Assembly: GCF_040529335.1 (NCBI RefSeq)
Contig: NZ_CP159534.1
Coordinates: 2,418,001 to 2,482,000 of the forward strand
Direction: 5' to 3'
Length of the DNA stretch: 64,000 nucleotides
From: Streptomyces sp. HUAS MG91
GTDB lineage: Bacteria > Actinomycetota > Actinomycetes > Streptomycetales > Streptomycetaceae
The translations under genes were made by a program, and so were the position numbers. The stretch's first letter is position 1; the number at the start of each line of letters is the position of its first letter. The notes beneath the pieces were generated by a model that saw only the letters and a program-made list of their open reading frames with translations, did no database searches and was not told the origin of the DNA. Positions 51,223 to 60,020 of this stretch are shown here, piece after piece.

Positions 51223-52800
51223 TCACCGGGTGCGGTGCGTGATCCTGCCGCCCACGGTGGTCAGCAGCACGGGCGCCTCGGCCAGTTCGTCGGCCGGTGC
51301 GGTCACCGGGTCCAGGCCGAGCACGGTGAGGTCGGCGCGGAGTCCGACGGCGATCCGGCCCGTCGTGTCCGCCTCCCCGGCCGCGGCCGCCGCGTGCGCC
51401 GTCACTCCTTCGAGTGCTTCGAGCCCGGTGAGGCCCTGTCCCGGCCCGGCGGCGCCCTCGGGCACCCGGGCCATGGCGAGGACCCGCCGTACGTCGTAGG
51501 GGGCGATCGGCCAGTCCGAGCCCAGGGCGAGGGTGGCGCCCGCGGCGCGCAGGTCGCGGGTGCGCCAGGCGCGGGCCGCCCGCTCGTCGCCGAGCCGCTT
51601 GGACCACTCGTCGCTGTGGTCACCCTTCGTGTACGCGGTGTGCGGCGGCTGCATGGACGCGGTGACGCCGAGCGCGGCGAACCGCGGCAGGGTGTCGTCG
51701 GGCACGGACTCGATGTGCTCGATCCGGTGGGCGCCGCGGCCGCTCGCGCCGAGTGCCTCGACGGTGTCCAGGACGTGCCGCACGGCGGCGTCGCCGATGG
51801 CGTGGGTGGCGGTGCGCACCCCGGCGGCGTGCAGGTGCCGTACGGCGGCGCTGTACGCGGCCGGGTCCGGCCAGAACGCCTCGGTCCCCTGCCCGTGGCA
51901 GTCGGGGTGCTCCAGCCAGGCGGTGCCGCCCTCGACGGTGCCGTCCATGAAGAACTTGACGCCGCCGACCCGCCAGTTCCGGCCGCGCTCACGCTGGAGC
52001 GCGACCAGTTCGTCGAGGCCGGCCGCGTCGACGCCCGGCATGCACCAGGGCGCGAGGGTCAGGCGCAGCGGGAGCTCGGTCTCCTCCTCGACCGCGGCGA
52101 GCAGGTCGAGGCCGGAGCCGTCCATGACGTGGGCGCCGGTGAGGCCGGTGGCGGCCATGGCGGTGAGCAGGTCGACGAGGCCCGTGCGGCGTTCCTCGTA
52201 CGAGGGTGTGGGCACGACCGCGTCGACCAGGTCCATGGCCGCGTGCTCGATCAGGTGCCCGGTGAGGCGGCCGTCGGGGCCGCGGACGATCTCGGAGCGC
52301 TGGGCGAAGGAGCGCGGGCCGGTGATGCCGGCGGCGGTGAGGGCGGCGCCGCTGACGAGGGCGGAGTGGCCGTCGTACAGGCGCAGGAAGGTCGGGGCGC
52401 CGTCGAGGACGTCCTCGACGAGGTCGCGGTGGAGGGGGCGGCCGCCGAACGCGTTGTGGTCGAGGCCCCAGCCGACGACCCAGCCGTCGATCCGCTCCGC
52501 GCGGCGCAGGGCGTCCCGCAGCGCGTCGAGGTCCTGTACGCCGGTGAGGTCGGCGCCGGTCGCCATGCGCAGGCCCCAGACCGGGTGGCTGTGGGAGTCG
52601 ACGAGGCCCGGGGTGACGGTCGCTCCCGCGAGGTCCAGGCGTTCCGTGCGGGGGCCCGCGCAGTCCTGGACCAGGGTGGCGGTGTCGCCGATGGCGGTGA
52701 TGCGGCCGTCGGTGACCGCGAGGGCGGTGGCCTCCGGCTCCTGGCCGGTCATGGTGCGGAGGTGGGCGTTGGTGAGGAGGAGGTCGGCCTGGGGTGCCAT
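51223..52800 (-). CDS. Amidohydrolase, YtcJ-like (Amidohydrolase_3)
   Basis: A 525-residue metal-dependent hydrolase. It has the HxH metal motif in GLVDSHSHPVW (about 64-74), the carboxylated-lysine-region VGGVKFFMDGTVEGG, ATHAIGDAA and HRIEHIESV, and late SDWPIAPYD (metal Asp). YtcJ-type enzymes act on N-formyl or N-acyl compounds; the substrate is unknown. It starts at ATG 52800 with GGAGAG upstream. It lies downstream of the APC permease gene on the same strand, with repeat copy 10 between, suggesting uptake followed by hydrolysis. Confidence 0.9.
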   Translation of the reverse strand: MAPQADLLLTNAHLRTMTGQEPEATALAVTDGRITAIGDTATLVQDCAGPRTERLDLAGATVTPGLVDSHSHPVWGLRMATGADLTGVQDLDALRDALRRAERIDGWVVGWGLDHNAFGGRPLHRDLVEDVLDGAPTFLRLYDGHSALVSGAALTAAGITGPRSFAQRSEIVRGPDGRLTGHLIEHAAMDLVDAVVPTPSYEERRTGLVDLLTAMAATGLTGAHVMDGSGLDLLAAVEEETELPLRLTLAPWCMPGVDAAGLDELVALQRERGRNWRVGGVKFFMDGTVEGGTAWLEHPDCHGQGTEAFWPDPAAYSAAVRHLHAAGVRTATHAIGDAAVRHVLDTVEALGASGRGAHRIEHIESVPDDTLPRFAALGVTASMQPPHTAYTKGDHSDEWSKRLGDERAARAWRTRDLRAAGATLALGSDWPIAPYDVRRVLAMARVPEGAAGPGQGLTGLEALEGVTAHAAAAAGEADTTGRIAVGLRADLTVLGLDPVTAPADELAEAPVLLTTVGGRITHRTR

Positions 52801-52827
52801 GTGGCTCTCCGTTTCGTGGTGGCTGGT

Positions 52828-52849
52828 CGCGCAGTTCCCCGCGCCCCTT
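52828..52849 (+). repeat. Intergenic palindromic repeat, copy 10, within an operon
   Basis: Forward copy located between the APC permease stop (52875) and the amidohydrolase start (52800), which are co-directional on the minus strand. It is followed by GCGGGGCGGAGCCCC, another hairpin. This is the only copy placed between two co-directional genes likely to share a transcript. Confidence 0.72.
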
Positions 52850-52874
52850 GCGGGGCGGAGCCCCGGGGCGTCGG

Positions 52875-54329
52875 CTATGACTGGCCGAACTGTTCGTAGA
52901 CCTCGGGTCGGGTGCGCTTCAGGCGGTGGGCCAGGGGGAAGCCCAGGACGAAGACGGCGGGGGCCACCGCGACCATCACCGCGTTCGCCAGCGGGGACGC
53001 CCCGGTGAAGAGGTCGATGTGGCTGATCACCAGGGCTATCGCGGCGCCGAGCAGGAGCGTCGCCGCCACGGGGGCCACGACCGTGCGCAGGACGCCCTCC
53101 TGGTGGGTGATGCGGCGGAAGAAGAACGGGACGGCGATCGCCGCGAGGAGTTGCAGGGCCATCAGGCCCAGCATGCCCGGGGTGTTCACCCACAGCAGCA
53201 GTTGCGCGTACGGGTCGAGACCGGCCGCCCAGAAGACGAGGACGACGACGGCGCCGAGGGCGCTCTGCGCGAGACCCGCCATGTACGGGGAGCCGTGCCG
53301 GGGGTGGATCCGGCCGAAGGAGCGCGGCAGGACGCCCTCGTCGGCGAGGGCGAGACCGTACCGGTTGATCGCGTTGTGGAAGGCGAGGAGGGAGGCGATG
53401 ACGCTGGTGACGATGAGGACGTGCATCACGTCGGCCGCCCAGCCGCCGACGAAGGTGGTGATCGCGGTGAAGAAGAGGTCGGCGGGGTTGCTGCCCGCCT
53501 CCTTCACCACGCGCGCGTCGCCGAAGGACTGGATGGCGATCCAGACCGTGAACGCGTAGAAGAGGCCGAGGAAGGCGACCGCGATGTACGTGGCGCGGGG
53601 CACCGTGCGGTCCGGGTCGCGGGCCTCGCGGCGGTAGATGACGGTCGACTCGAAACCGGTGAACGCCGCGAAGGCGAAGGCCAGTACGGCCGCGGTGCCG
53701 GGCACGAGGACGTTGCCGGGGGCGAAGGAGGCCAGGGAGAGGCCGTGTGCGCCGCCCTTGAGGAGGACTCCGGCCGCGAGGAGTACGAGGATGCCGGTCT
53801 CGGCGACGAGCAGGACGCCGAGCAGCTTGGCGCCGAAGTCGATGGAGCGGAAGCCGCCGTACCAGATGACGGCCAGGCCGATCAGGGAGACCGGGAGCCA
53901 GGGGATGTCGGCGCCGAAGAGGGCGTGGACCGTGTCCTGGGTGGCGGAGCCGAGCAGTCCGTAGACGCCGATCTCCATGCCGTTGTAGCCGATCATGGCG
54001 AGCAGCGCGGCGCCGATGCCGGCCGGGCGGCCGAGGCCCTGGGTGATGTACGCGTAGAAGGCGCCGCCGCCGGTGACGTGGCGGCTCATCGCGGTGAAGC
54101 CGATGGCGAAGACGGCGAGGGTGAGGCCGGCCAGGAGGTAGCCGGCCGGGGCGCCGATGCCGCCGAGGGCGATGGCGAGCGGGGCGACGCCTGCCATGAC
54201 GGTGAGCGGGGCGGCGGCGGAGACGACGAAGAACGCGATGTCGGCGGTGCCGAGGGAACCCGTGCGCAGGCCGGGCTCGGCGGGGGCGGGCGGGGCCGCC
54301 GTGACGGTCTTCGGGGAGGTTGCGGGCAT
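52875..54329 (-). CDS. APC family amino acid permease
   Basis: A 484-residue transporter with 12 or more helices. The family-typical region is FVVSAAAPLTVMAGVAPLA in helix 1; FTGFESTVIYRREARDPDR follows helix 5-6 and GRIHPRHGSPYMAGL lies later. It is similar to amino acid/polyamine permeases. It is followed by a YtcJ-like amidohydrolase and is divergent from a TetR gene, with a 21-bp palindrome between them at 54389. The operon is probably repressed by that TetR. Confidence 0.92.
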   Translation of the reverse strand: MPATSPKTVTAAPPAPAEPGLRTGSLGTADIAFFVVSAAAPLTVMAGVAPLAIALGGIGAPAGYLLAGLTLAVFAIGFTAMSRHVTGGGAFYAYITQGLGRPAGIGAALLAMIGYNGMEIGVYGLLGSATQDTVHALFGADIPWLPVSLIGLAVIWYGGFRSIDFGAKLLGVLLVAETGILVLLAAGVLLKGGAHGLSLASFAPGNVLVPGTAAVLAFAFAAFTGFESTVIYRREARDPDRTVPRATYIAVAFLGLFYAFTVWIAIQSFGDARVVKEAGSNPADLFFTAITTFVGGWAADVMHVLIVTSVIASLLAFHNAINRYGLALADEGVLPRSFGRIHPRHGSPYMAGLAQSALGAVVVLVFWAAGLDPYAQLLLWVNTPGMLGLMALQLLAAIAVPFFFRRITHQEGVLRTVVAPVAATLLLGAAIALVISHIDLFTGASPLANAVMVAVAPAVFVLGFPLAHRLKRTRPEVYEQFGQS

Positions 54330-54388
54330 GCGGAAGGAGGCCCTTCTGGTGGCGGGCAGCAGAGGACGGGGAAAGGGCGGGAGCGGGT

Positions 54389-54409
54389 AAACCTAAAGCC
54401 TTTCGGTTT
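54389..54409. promoter_or_regulatory. Candidate operator between APC permease and TetR genes
   Basis: A 21-bp palindrome with 10-base arms and one mismatch: AAACCTAAAG (54389-54398), C, CTTTCGGTTT (54400-54409). It is unusually AT-rich for the window. It lies 60 bases upstream of the permease start and 82 bases upstream of the TetR start, so one site could control both. Confidence 0.6.
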
Positions 54410-54490
54410 CCGCAATGTAACCTCCCGTTGGGGATACGGGAAGACCCGTCTTCACGGACGGGACGGGGAACTGACGGAGGAGCACATCGG

Positions 54491-55099
54491 ATGGGGCGGC
54501 CGAGCAAGCCACTTCTCGACCGGGAGCGCATCGGCGCGACGGCCCTGGCCCTCGTCGACGAGCAGGGCGATTTCAGCGTGCCGCAGATCGCGCGGCGGCT
54601 CGGGGTGCAGACCGGTTCGGTGTACCACCACGTGGACGGCCGGGACGGGATCGTGGAGCTGCTGCGGGACCGGGTGGCGGGCGGCATCGACGCGACGTCG
54701 CTCCGCTCGGGGCTGCCGTGGGACGAGGCGCTGACGCAGTGGGCCCGCGCCTATCGCGCCGCGTTCGCCGCGCATCCGAGGGCGATTCCGCTGCTGACCA
54801 CGAATCCGGTGCGGGCGCCCCGGGTGCTGGCGCAGTACGAGCTGGCGGTGGGGCTGTTGCTCGATGCCGGGTTCGCGCTGGGCGATGTCATGACGGTGAT
54901 CATCGGGCTGGACAACGTCGTGCTCGGGTCGGCGCTGGACATGGCGGCGCCGGAGGAGATGTGGGAGGTGCCTGAGGGGGCGGTGATGCCGTTGCTGGAG
55001 CGGGCGCTCTCCGCGATGTCCGGCAGCCGCTCCGATGCCGCGTTCGAGCTGGCGCTCGGGGCGTTCGTGGGTGGCGTGCGGGAGTTGCTCGGGGCTTGA
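54491..55099 (+). CDS. TetR/AcrR family transcriptional regulator
   Basis: A 202-residue regulator starting MGRPSKPLLDRERIGATAL. The HTH is DFSVPQIARRLGVQTGSVYH with HVDGRDGIVELL after it. The C-terminal domain resembles TetR_C type 33 (YRAAFAAHPRAIPLLTTNPV). It starts at ATG 54491 with GGAGGAG at 54476-54482. Divergent from the permease-amidohydrolase operon; likely its repressor. Confidence 0.88.
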   Translation: MGRPSKPLLDRERIGATALALVDEQGDFSVPQIARRLGVQTGSVYHHVDGRDGIVELLRDRVAGGIDATSLRSGLPWDEALTQWARAYRAAFAAHPRAIPLLTTNPVRAPRVLAQYELAVGLLLDAGFALGDVMTVIIGLDNVVLGSALDMAAPEEMWEVPEGAVMPLLERALSAMSGSRSDAAFELALGAFVGGVRELLGA

Positions 55100-55137
55100 T
55101 GGGCCGGTGGTCGGGTGCGCCTCTCGTCGTGGCCGGT

Positions 55138-55384
55138 CGCGCAGTTCCCCGCGCCCCTGATAGGCCGTCGTTCGACTGACGGCCGGTGGCCGCTTCTCGC
55201 GCAGTTCCCCGCGCCCCTGAGATGCGCACTTCGTGCGCCATCTCATGAAGAGAGGCGAGCCTCGTGCAGCCTCCCGTCGGGAGAGGCGGCGCGAAGCGCC
55301 TGCCTCAGGGGCGCGGGGAACTGCGCGAGAAGCGGCCACCGGGCCGCGCGTGACGAACTGCCCAGGGGCGCGGGGAACTGCGCG
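55138..55384. repeat. Cluster of four palindromic repeats (copies 11-14)
   Basis: Two forward copies (55138-55160 and 55198-55220) and two reverse copies (55305-55327 and 55363-55384) fill the 319-base gap between the convergent TetR and glnE genes. The order forward, forward, reverse, reverse allows nested pairing into one long cruciform or RNA hairpin. Smaller inverted repeats (GATGCGCACTTCGTGCGCCATC at 55221-55242 as stem, CTCCCGTCGGGAG) sit in the centre. I see no gene in this gap. Confidence 0.85.
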
Positions 55385-55418
55385 GCCAGCCACGACGGGA
55401 GCCGCGCGTGGGGGCGGG

Positions 55419-58409
55419 CTATTGGTAGAAGCGGTCCTCCACCACAGCCCGTGCCCGGCGCGTTGTGCGGCGGTAGTCGTCCAGCATGTCGCCGACGTGG
55501 CCGGGGTCGTAGCCCAAGTAGCGGCCCACGGCGCCGAGTTCGCGTCCGTCGGAGGGGAACGTGTCTCCGGCCCGCCCGCGTACGAGCATCACCGCGTTGC
55601 GCACCCGGGTCGCAAGGACCCAGGCCTCGTCGAGGATGGCGGCGTCCTCGGCCGGAATCAGCCCGGCGGCGCAGGCCGCGGCCAGCGCCTCCCGGGTGCG
55701 GGTCGTGCGCAGGCCGGGCTCGGCCCAGCCGTGCTGGAGCTGGAGGAGCTGCACCGTCCACTCCACGTCGGACAGACCGCCGCGGCCCAGCTTCGTGTGG
55801 AGCGTGGGATCGGCGCCGCGCGGCAGGCGCTCGGACTCCATCCGGGCCTTGAGCCGGCGGATCTCGCGCACGGCGTCGTCGCCGAGCCCCTCGGCGGGAT
55901 AGCGCAGCGGGTCGATCAGCTCGATGAAGGCCCCGCCCAGATCCTCGTCACCGGCGACGTACTGCGCGCGCAGCAGTGCCTGCGACTCCCAGACCAGTGA
56001 CCACCGGCGGTAGTACGCCTCGTAGGACTTCAGCGTGCGCACGAGCGGCCCGGACTTGCCCTCGGGGCGCAGGTCGGCGTCGATGAGCAGCGGCGGGTCG
56101 GCGCTCGGCAGGGCGAGCAGGCGGCGCATCTCGGCGACGACCTTGTTGGCGGCCTCGGCCGCCTCCTGGTCGGGGACGCCCTCGCGCGGCTCGTGCACGA
56201 ACAGGACGTCGGCGTCGGAGCCGTAGCCGAGTTCGTGGCCGCCGAAGCGGCCCATGGCGATGACGGCGAACCGGGTCGGCAGGGTGTCGCCCCAGCCGTC
56301 GCGGACGACGGCGCGGAGTGTGCCGGCGAGTGTGGCCGCCGTCAGGTCCGAGACGGCGCCGCCGACCTGGTCGACCAGGGCGCCCTGGTCGGCGACGGCG
56401 GGCGTGTCCTCGGTGCCGTACGAGGCGATGATGTCGGCGGCGCAGGTGCGGAACAGCTCGCGGCGGCGCACTCCGCGGGCGGCGACCACGGCCTGCTCCC
56501 CGCCGTCGGCCCGGCCCACCGCGGCGAGCACTTCCTGCTCCAACTGGGCGTGCGGGCGCGGCTGGAGGCCCTGCGCGTCGCCGAGCAGCGCGACGGCCTC
56601 GGGGGCGCGCATCAGCAGGTCGGGGGCGAGCCGGCCGGCCGACAGGACGCGGGCCAGGTTCTCCGCGGCGGCGCCCTCGTCGCGCAGCAGCCGCAGGTAC
56701 CAGGGGGTCTTGCCGAGCGCGTCCGAGACCTTCCGGAAGTTGAGCAGTCCGGCGTCCGGGTCCGCCGAGTCCGCGAACCAGCCGAGCAGCACCGGCAGCA
56801 GGGTCCGCTGGATGGCCGCCTTGCGGGAGACGCCCGAGGAGAGGGCCTCCAGGTGGCGCAGGGCCGCGCCGGGGTCCGCGTAGCCGAGGGCGACGAGCCG
56901 CTCGCGGGCGGCCTCCGTGCTCAACCGGATCTCGCCCGGAGCGAGTTGGGCGACCGCGTCGAGCAGCGGACGGTAGAACAGCTTCTCGTGGAGGCGCCGG
57001 ACGACCGAGGTGTGCCGCTTCCAGGCGCGGTTGAGGTCGGTGATGGGTTCGGTGCGCATGCCCATCGAGCGGCCGATGCGGCGCAGGTCGGCCTCGTCCT
57101 CGGGGATCAGGTGGGTGCGGCGCAACTTGTAGAGCTGGATGCGGTGTTCGAGCGTACGCAGGAAGCGGTAGGCGTCGTCGAGCTGGACGGCGTCGACCCG
57201 GCCCACGTAACCGCCGTCGGCGAGCGCGGCCAGCGCGACGAGTGTCGTGCCGCTGCGCAGCGAGGCGTCGGACCTGCCGTGCACCAACTGAAGCAGCTGG
57301 ACGGCGAATTCGACGTCGCGCAGGCCGCCGGGGCCGAGCTTCAGCTCGCGCTCGACCTCGCCCACCGGGATGTTGTCGACGACGCGCTTGCGCATCTTCT
57401 GCACGTCGGGCACGAAGTTCTCGCGCTCGGCGACCTGCCAGACCATCGGGGACACGGCGTCGACGTACGCCTGTCCCAGTTCGGGGTCGCCGGCGACCGG
57501 GCGGGCCTTGAGCAGCGCCTGGAACTCCCAGGTCTTGGCCCAGCGCTGGTAGTAGGCGAGGTGGGAGGAGAGGGTGCGCACCAGTGGGCCGTTGCGGCCC
57601 TCGGGGCGCAGGTTCGCGTCGACCGGCCAGATCGTGCCCTCGACCGTCGTCTCGGAGCAGATCCGCATCATGTGGGAGGCGAGCCGGGTGGCGGCCTGGA
57701 CCGCCTTGCCCTCGTCGGCGCCCTCGACCGCCTCGCCGACGAAGATGACGTCGACGTCGGACACGTAGTTCAGTTCGTGGCCGCCGCACTTGCCCATCGC
57801 GATCACGGCGAGCCGGCACAGCGCGGCGTCGGCGGGCGCGGCGGCCCGCGCCATGGCGAGCGCCGCGCGCAGGGTCGCCGTCGCCAGGTCGGCCAGCTCG
57901 GCGGCGGTCTCGACGATGTCGGTGGTGCCGCACACGTCACGGGCGGCCAGGGACAGCAGGCACCGCCGGTAGGAGACGCGCAGCGAGACCGGGTCGGTGG
58001 CGTCGGCGAGGCCCCGCTCGAACTCCTCCACGCCGGGGTGCAGGTCGCTCGGCTCGTAGGTGACCAGGGCCCGCCAGTCGCCGCTGTGCCGGGCGAGGTG
58101 GTCGGCCAGCGCCTCGGAGGCGCCGAGCACCCCGAGCAGCCGGTCGCGCAGCGGCTTCGCGGTGATCAGCGTGTCGAGGAGTTCACGGCGGGCGGTGGGG
58201 TCGGGCTGCGCCTCGACGAGCCGGACCAGGCCGAGCAGGGCCAGATCGGGGTCGGCGGTGGCGCCGAGCGCGTCCAGGAGCAGCGGGTCGGAGCGGACCG
58301 CGGACAGCGCCTCGGCGTCCAGCAGCCGCTCGGCGCCGGACGGATCGGTGAACCCGTGCCGCAGCAGCCGCGTGAACGTGCTGCTCCTTCGTCCCTGCGG
58401 CACCGACAT
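55419..58409 (-). CDS. glnE: Bifunctional glutamine synthetase adenylyltransferase/adenylyl-removing enzyme
   Basis: A 996-residue enzyme that adenylylates GlnA at Tyr397 and removes the group, tuning activity to nitrogen supply. It has two nucleotidyltransferase halves: YVSDVDVIFVGEAV near 230 with AANLRPEG-like VDANLRPEGRNGPLVR (adenylyl removase side), and YGSDADVLFVHEP near 735 with DADLRPEGKSGPLVRTL (adenylyl transfer side). Helical DUF-type linkers lie between. Length is normal (940-1000). No GlnR box is seen at its start. The substrate genes are far away (19.9 kb). Confidence 0.97.
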   Translation of the reverse strand: MSVPQGRRSSTFTRLLRHGFTDPSGAERLLDAEALSAVRSDPLLLDALGATADPDLALLGLVRLVEAQPDPTARRELLDTLITAKPLRDRLLGVLGASEALADHLARHSGDWRALVTYEPSDLHPGVEEFERGLADATDPVSLRVSYRRCLLSLAARDVCGTTDIVETAAELADLATATLRAALAMARAAAPADAALCRLAVIAMGKCGGHELNYVSDVDVIFVGEAVEGADEGKAVQAATRLASHMMRICSETTVEGTIWPVDANLRPEGRNGPLVRTLSSHLAYYQRWAKTWEFQALLKARPVAGDPELGQAYVDAVSPMVWQVAERENFVPDVQKMRKRVVDNIPVGEVERELKLGPGGLRDVEFAVQLLQLVHGRSDASLRSGTTLVALAALADGGYVGRVDAVQLDDAYRFLRTLEHRIQLYKLRRTHLIPEDEADLRRIGRSMGMRTEPITDLNRAWKRHTSVVRRLHEKLFYRPLLDAVAQLAPGEIRLSTEAARERLVALGYADPGAALRHLEALSSGVSRKAAIQRTLLPVLLGWFADSADPDAGLLNFRKVSDALGKTPWYLRLLRDEGAAAENLARVLSAGRLAPDLLMRAPEAVALLGDAQGLQPRPHAQLEQEVLAAVGRADGGEQAVVAARGVRRRELFRTCAADIIASYGTEDTPAVADQGALVDQVGGAVSDLTAATLAGTLRAVVRDGWGDTLPTRFAVIAMGRFGGHELGYGSDADVLFVHEPREGVPDQEAAEAANKVVAEMRRLLALPSADPPLLIDADLRPEGKSGPLVRTLKSYEAYYRRWSLVWESQALLRAQYVAGDEDLGGAFIELIDPLRYPAEGLGDDAVREIRRLKARMESERLPRGADPTLHTKLGRGGLSDVEWTVQLLQLQHGWAEPGLRTTRTREALAAACAAGLIPAEDAAILDEAWVLATRVRNAVMLVRGRAGDTFPSDGRELGAVGRYLGYDPGHVGDMLDDYRRTTRRARAVVEDRFYQ

Positions 58410-58552
58410 CGCCCGGCCTCCTGTTCGATCACTCGCTGGTGCTGAGCCTACTGCTCAACGTGCGGGACCGATGAGTCGTGGGCGGGTGCGCGGTCCTACC
58501 TCCCGAGGGACGATCCCTCACAGGCCCGTACGTGTCTCAGGAAGGACAGGCC

Positions 58553-58984
58553 ATGGAATGGACCCTGGAGGTCGTCGTGCTCCCCGTCTCGGACGTGGAC
58601 CGCGCCAAGGAGTTCTACGCGGACCGGGTGGGCTTCAAGGTGGACCTCGACCGTGAGGTGGCCCCCGGCATTCGTGTCGTGCAGTTGACCCCGCCGGGTT
58701 CGCGCTGCTCCGTCTCGCTGACGCAGGGGCTGCCCGGCGCGCCGGGGCAGCGGGGTATGGCGCCCGGTTCGCTGAGCGGGCTCCAGTTGTGCGTCACCGA
58801 CATCGCGGCCGCGCACGCCGAGCTGGTGGCGCGCGGTGTGGACGTGTCGCCGGTGCGGCACGCGGGGCCGGGCGGCTGGGAGGACGGGCCGGGTGAGGAG
58901 TGGAATTCGTTCCTGTTCTTCTCCGACCCGGACGGGAACGGGTGGACGGTGCAGGAGGCGCCCGCGCCGCTCGCCGAGCGCTGA
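58553..58984 (+). CDS. VOC family protein (glyoxalase/bleomycin-resistance fold), paralogue A
   Basis: A 143-residue protein of two beta-alpha-beta-beta-beta modules: LEVVVLPVSDVDRAKEFYAD and, later, GLQLCVTDIAAAHAELVARG. The closing FFSDPDGNGWTVQEAP carries a typical metal-ligand or dimer region. The substrate is unknown. It starts at ATG 58553 with AGGAAGGA upstream. It is strongly similar to the VOC gene at 62312 (matching stretches FYxDxVGF, QLTPPGSxCSV, FSDPDGNGW). Confidence 0.88.
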   Translation: MEWTLEVVVLPVSDVDRAKEFYADRVGFKVDLDREVAPGIRVVQLTPPGSRCSVSLTQGLPGAPGQRGMAPGSLSGLQLCVTDIAAAHAELVARGVDVSPVRHAGPGGWEDGPGEEWNSFLFFSDPDGNGWTVQEAPAPLAER

Positions 58985-59125
58985 GCCGAGGCTCCGCGCG
59001 GCCCCGAGGATTCACCGACGCTTCACCCGGCCGGACCGGAACACGTGACACCGAGGCGATTTGGCGTGTGCATGCTCTGCTCGCACCGCCAGCATCCGCT
59101 CCCTCCCCCACACCGGAGGTCCCAC

Positions 59126-60019
59126 GTGCCCGGCAGTAATCTCCCCGTCCGCACCCGCGGCAAGGCGTTCCTCTCGGCGCTCGCGCTGACGGCCGCCGCC
59201 GCGGGCAGCTGGCTCGCGCTCGGCGGCGGCTCGCCCGCCCACGCCGCGGCGACCGTGCCCACCCCCGACCACACGATCGTCGTGGTCTTCGAGAACCACG
59301 CGTACAGCCAGGTCATCGGCTCCTCCAGCGCCCCGTACATCAACAGCCTGAAGTCCGGCGGCGCCAACCTGACGGCCTCGTACGCCGAGACGCACCCCAG
59401 CCAGCCCAACTACTTCGCGATGTTCTCCGGCTCCACCCAGGGCATCACGGATGACAGCTGCTACACGCCCGGCTTCTCCTCCGCCCCGAACCTCGCCTCG
59501 GAGCTGATCGCCGCGGGCAAGACGTGGGGCAGTTACAACGAGACGCTGCCGAGCCAGGGTTCGACGACCTGTTCCTCCGGCGACTACGCCCGCAAGCACA
59601 ACCCGTGGTTCGGCTTCAGCAACGTACCGACGTCGTCGGCGAAGACCTTCGCCCAGTTCCCGACGGACTACTCGACGCTCCCCCAGGTCAGTTACGTCGT
59701 CCCGAACCTGTGCAGCGACATGCACGACTGCTCGGTGTCCACCGGTGACACCTGGCTGAAGAACAAGCTGGGCGCCTACGCGACCTGGGCCAAGACCCAC
59801 AACAGCCTCCTCGTCGTCACCTTCGACGAGGACAACCGGCTCAGCGGCAACAAGATCCCGACCGTGTTCTACGGACAGCAGGTCACCCCGGGTGCCACGT
59901 CCTCGACGACGTACAACCACTACGACCTGCTGCGCACCCTGGAGGACATGCACGGCCTGACCTCGCACGCGGGCAACGCGGCGTCGGCCAAGGACATCAC
60001 CGGCATCTGGACGTCCTGA
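59126..60019 (+). CDS. Secreted phosphoesterase (alkaline/acid phosphatase-like, PF04185)
   Basis: A 297-residue exported enzyme with a signal peptide ending near SPAHAAA. The phosphoesterase fold starts HTIVVVFENHAYSQVIG. A catalytic-region pattern is ETHPSQPNYFAMFSGS, and later VVTFDEDNRLSGNKIPTVF. Members hydrolyse phosphate esters or phospholipids (phospholipase C/acid phosphatase types). It starts at GTG 59126 behind GGAGG (59114-59118). The MFS gene begins one base after its stop, indicating one transcript. Confidence 0.88.
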   Translation: MPGSNLPVRTRGKAFLSALALTAAAAGSWLALGGGSPAHAAATVPTPDHTIVVVFENHAYSQVIGSSSAPYINSLKSGGANLTASYAETHPSQPNYFAMFSGSTQGITDDSCYTPGFSSAPNLASELIAAGKTWGSYNETLPSQGSTTCSSGDYARKHNPWFGFSNVPTSSAKTFAQFPTDYSTLPQVSYVVPNLCSDMHDCSVSTGDTWLKNKLGAYATWAKTHNSLLVVTFDEDNRLSGNKIPTVFYGQQVTPGATSSTTYNHYDLLRTLEDMHGLTSHAGNAASAKDITGIWTS

Positions 60020-60020
60020 C

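Noticed and set aside
51223..54687. One giant minus-strand frame joining the amidohydrolase to sequence opposite the permease and TetR
   Set aside because: The amidohydrolase has a clear start at 52800 and the upstream part is out of frame with the real permease gene.
56193..58445. A 750-residue plus-strand frame opposite glnE
   Set aside because: It is an antisense shadow with low-complexity Val/Gly/Arg composition. GlnE motifs are unambiguous on the other strand.
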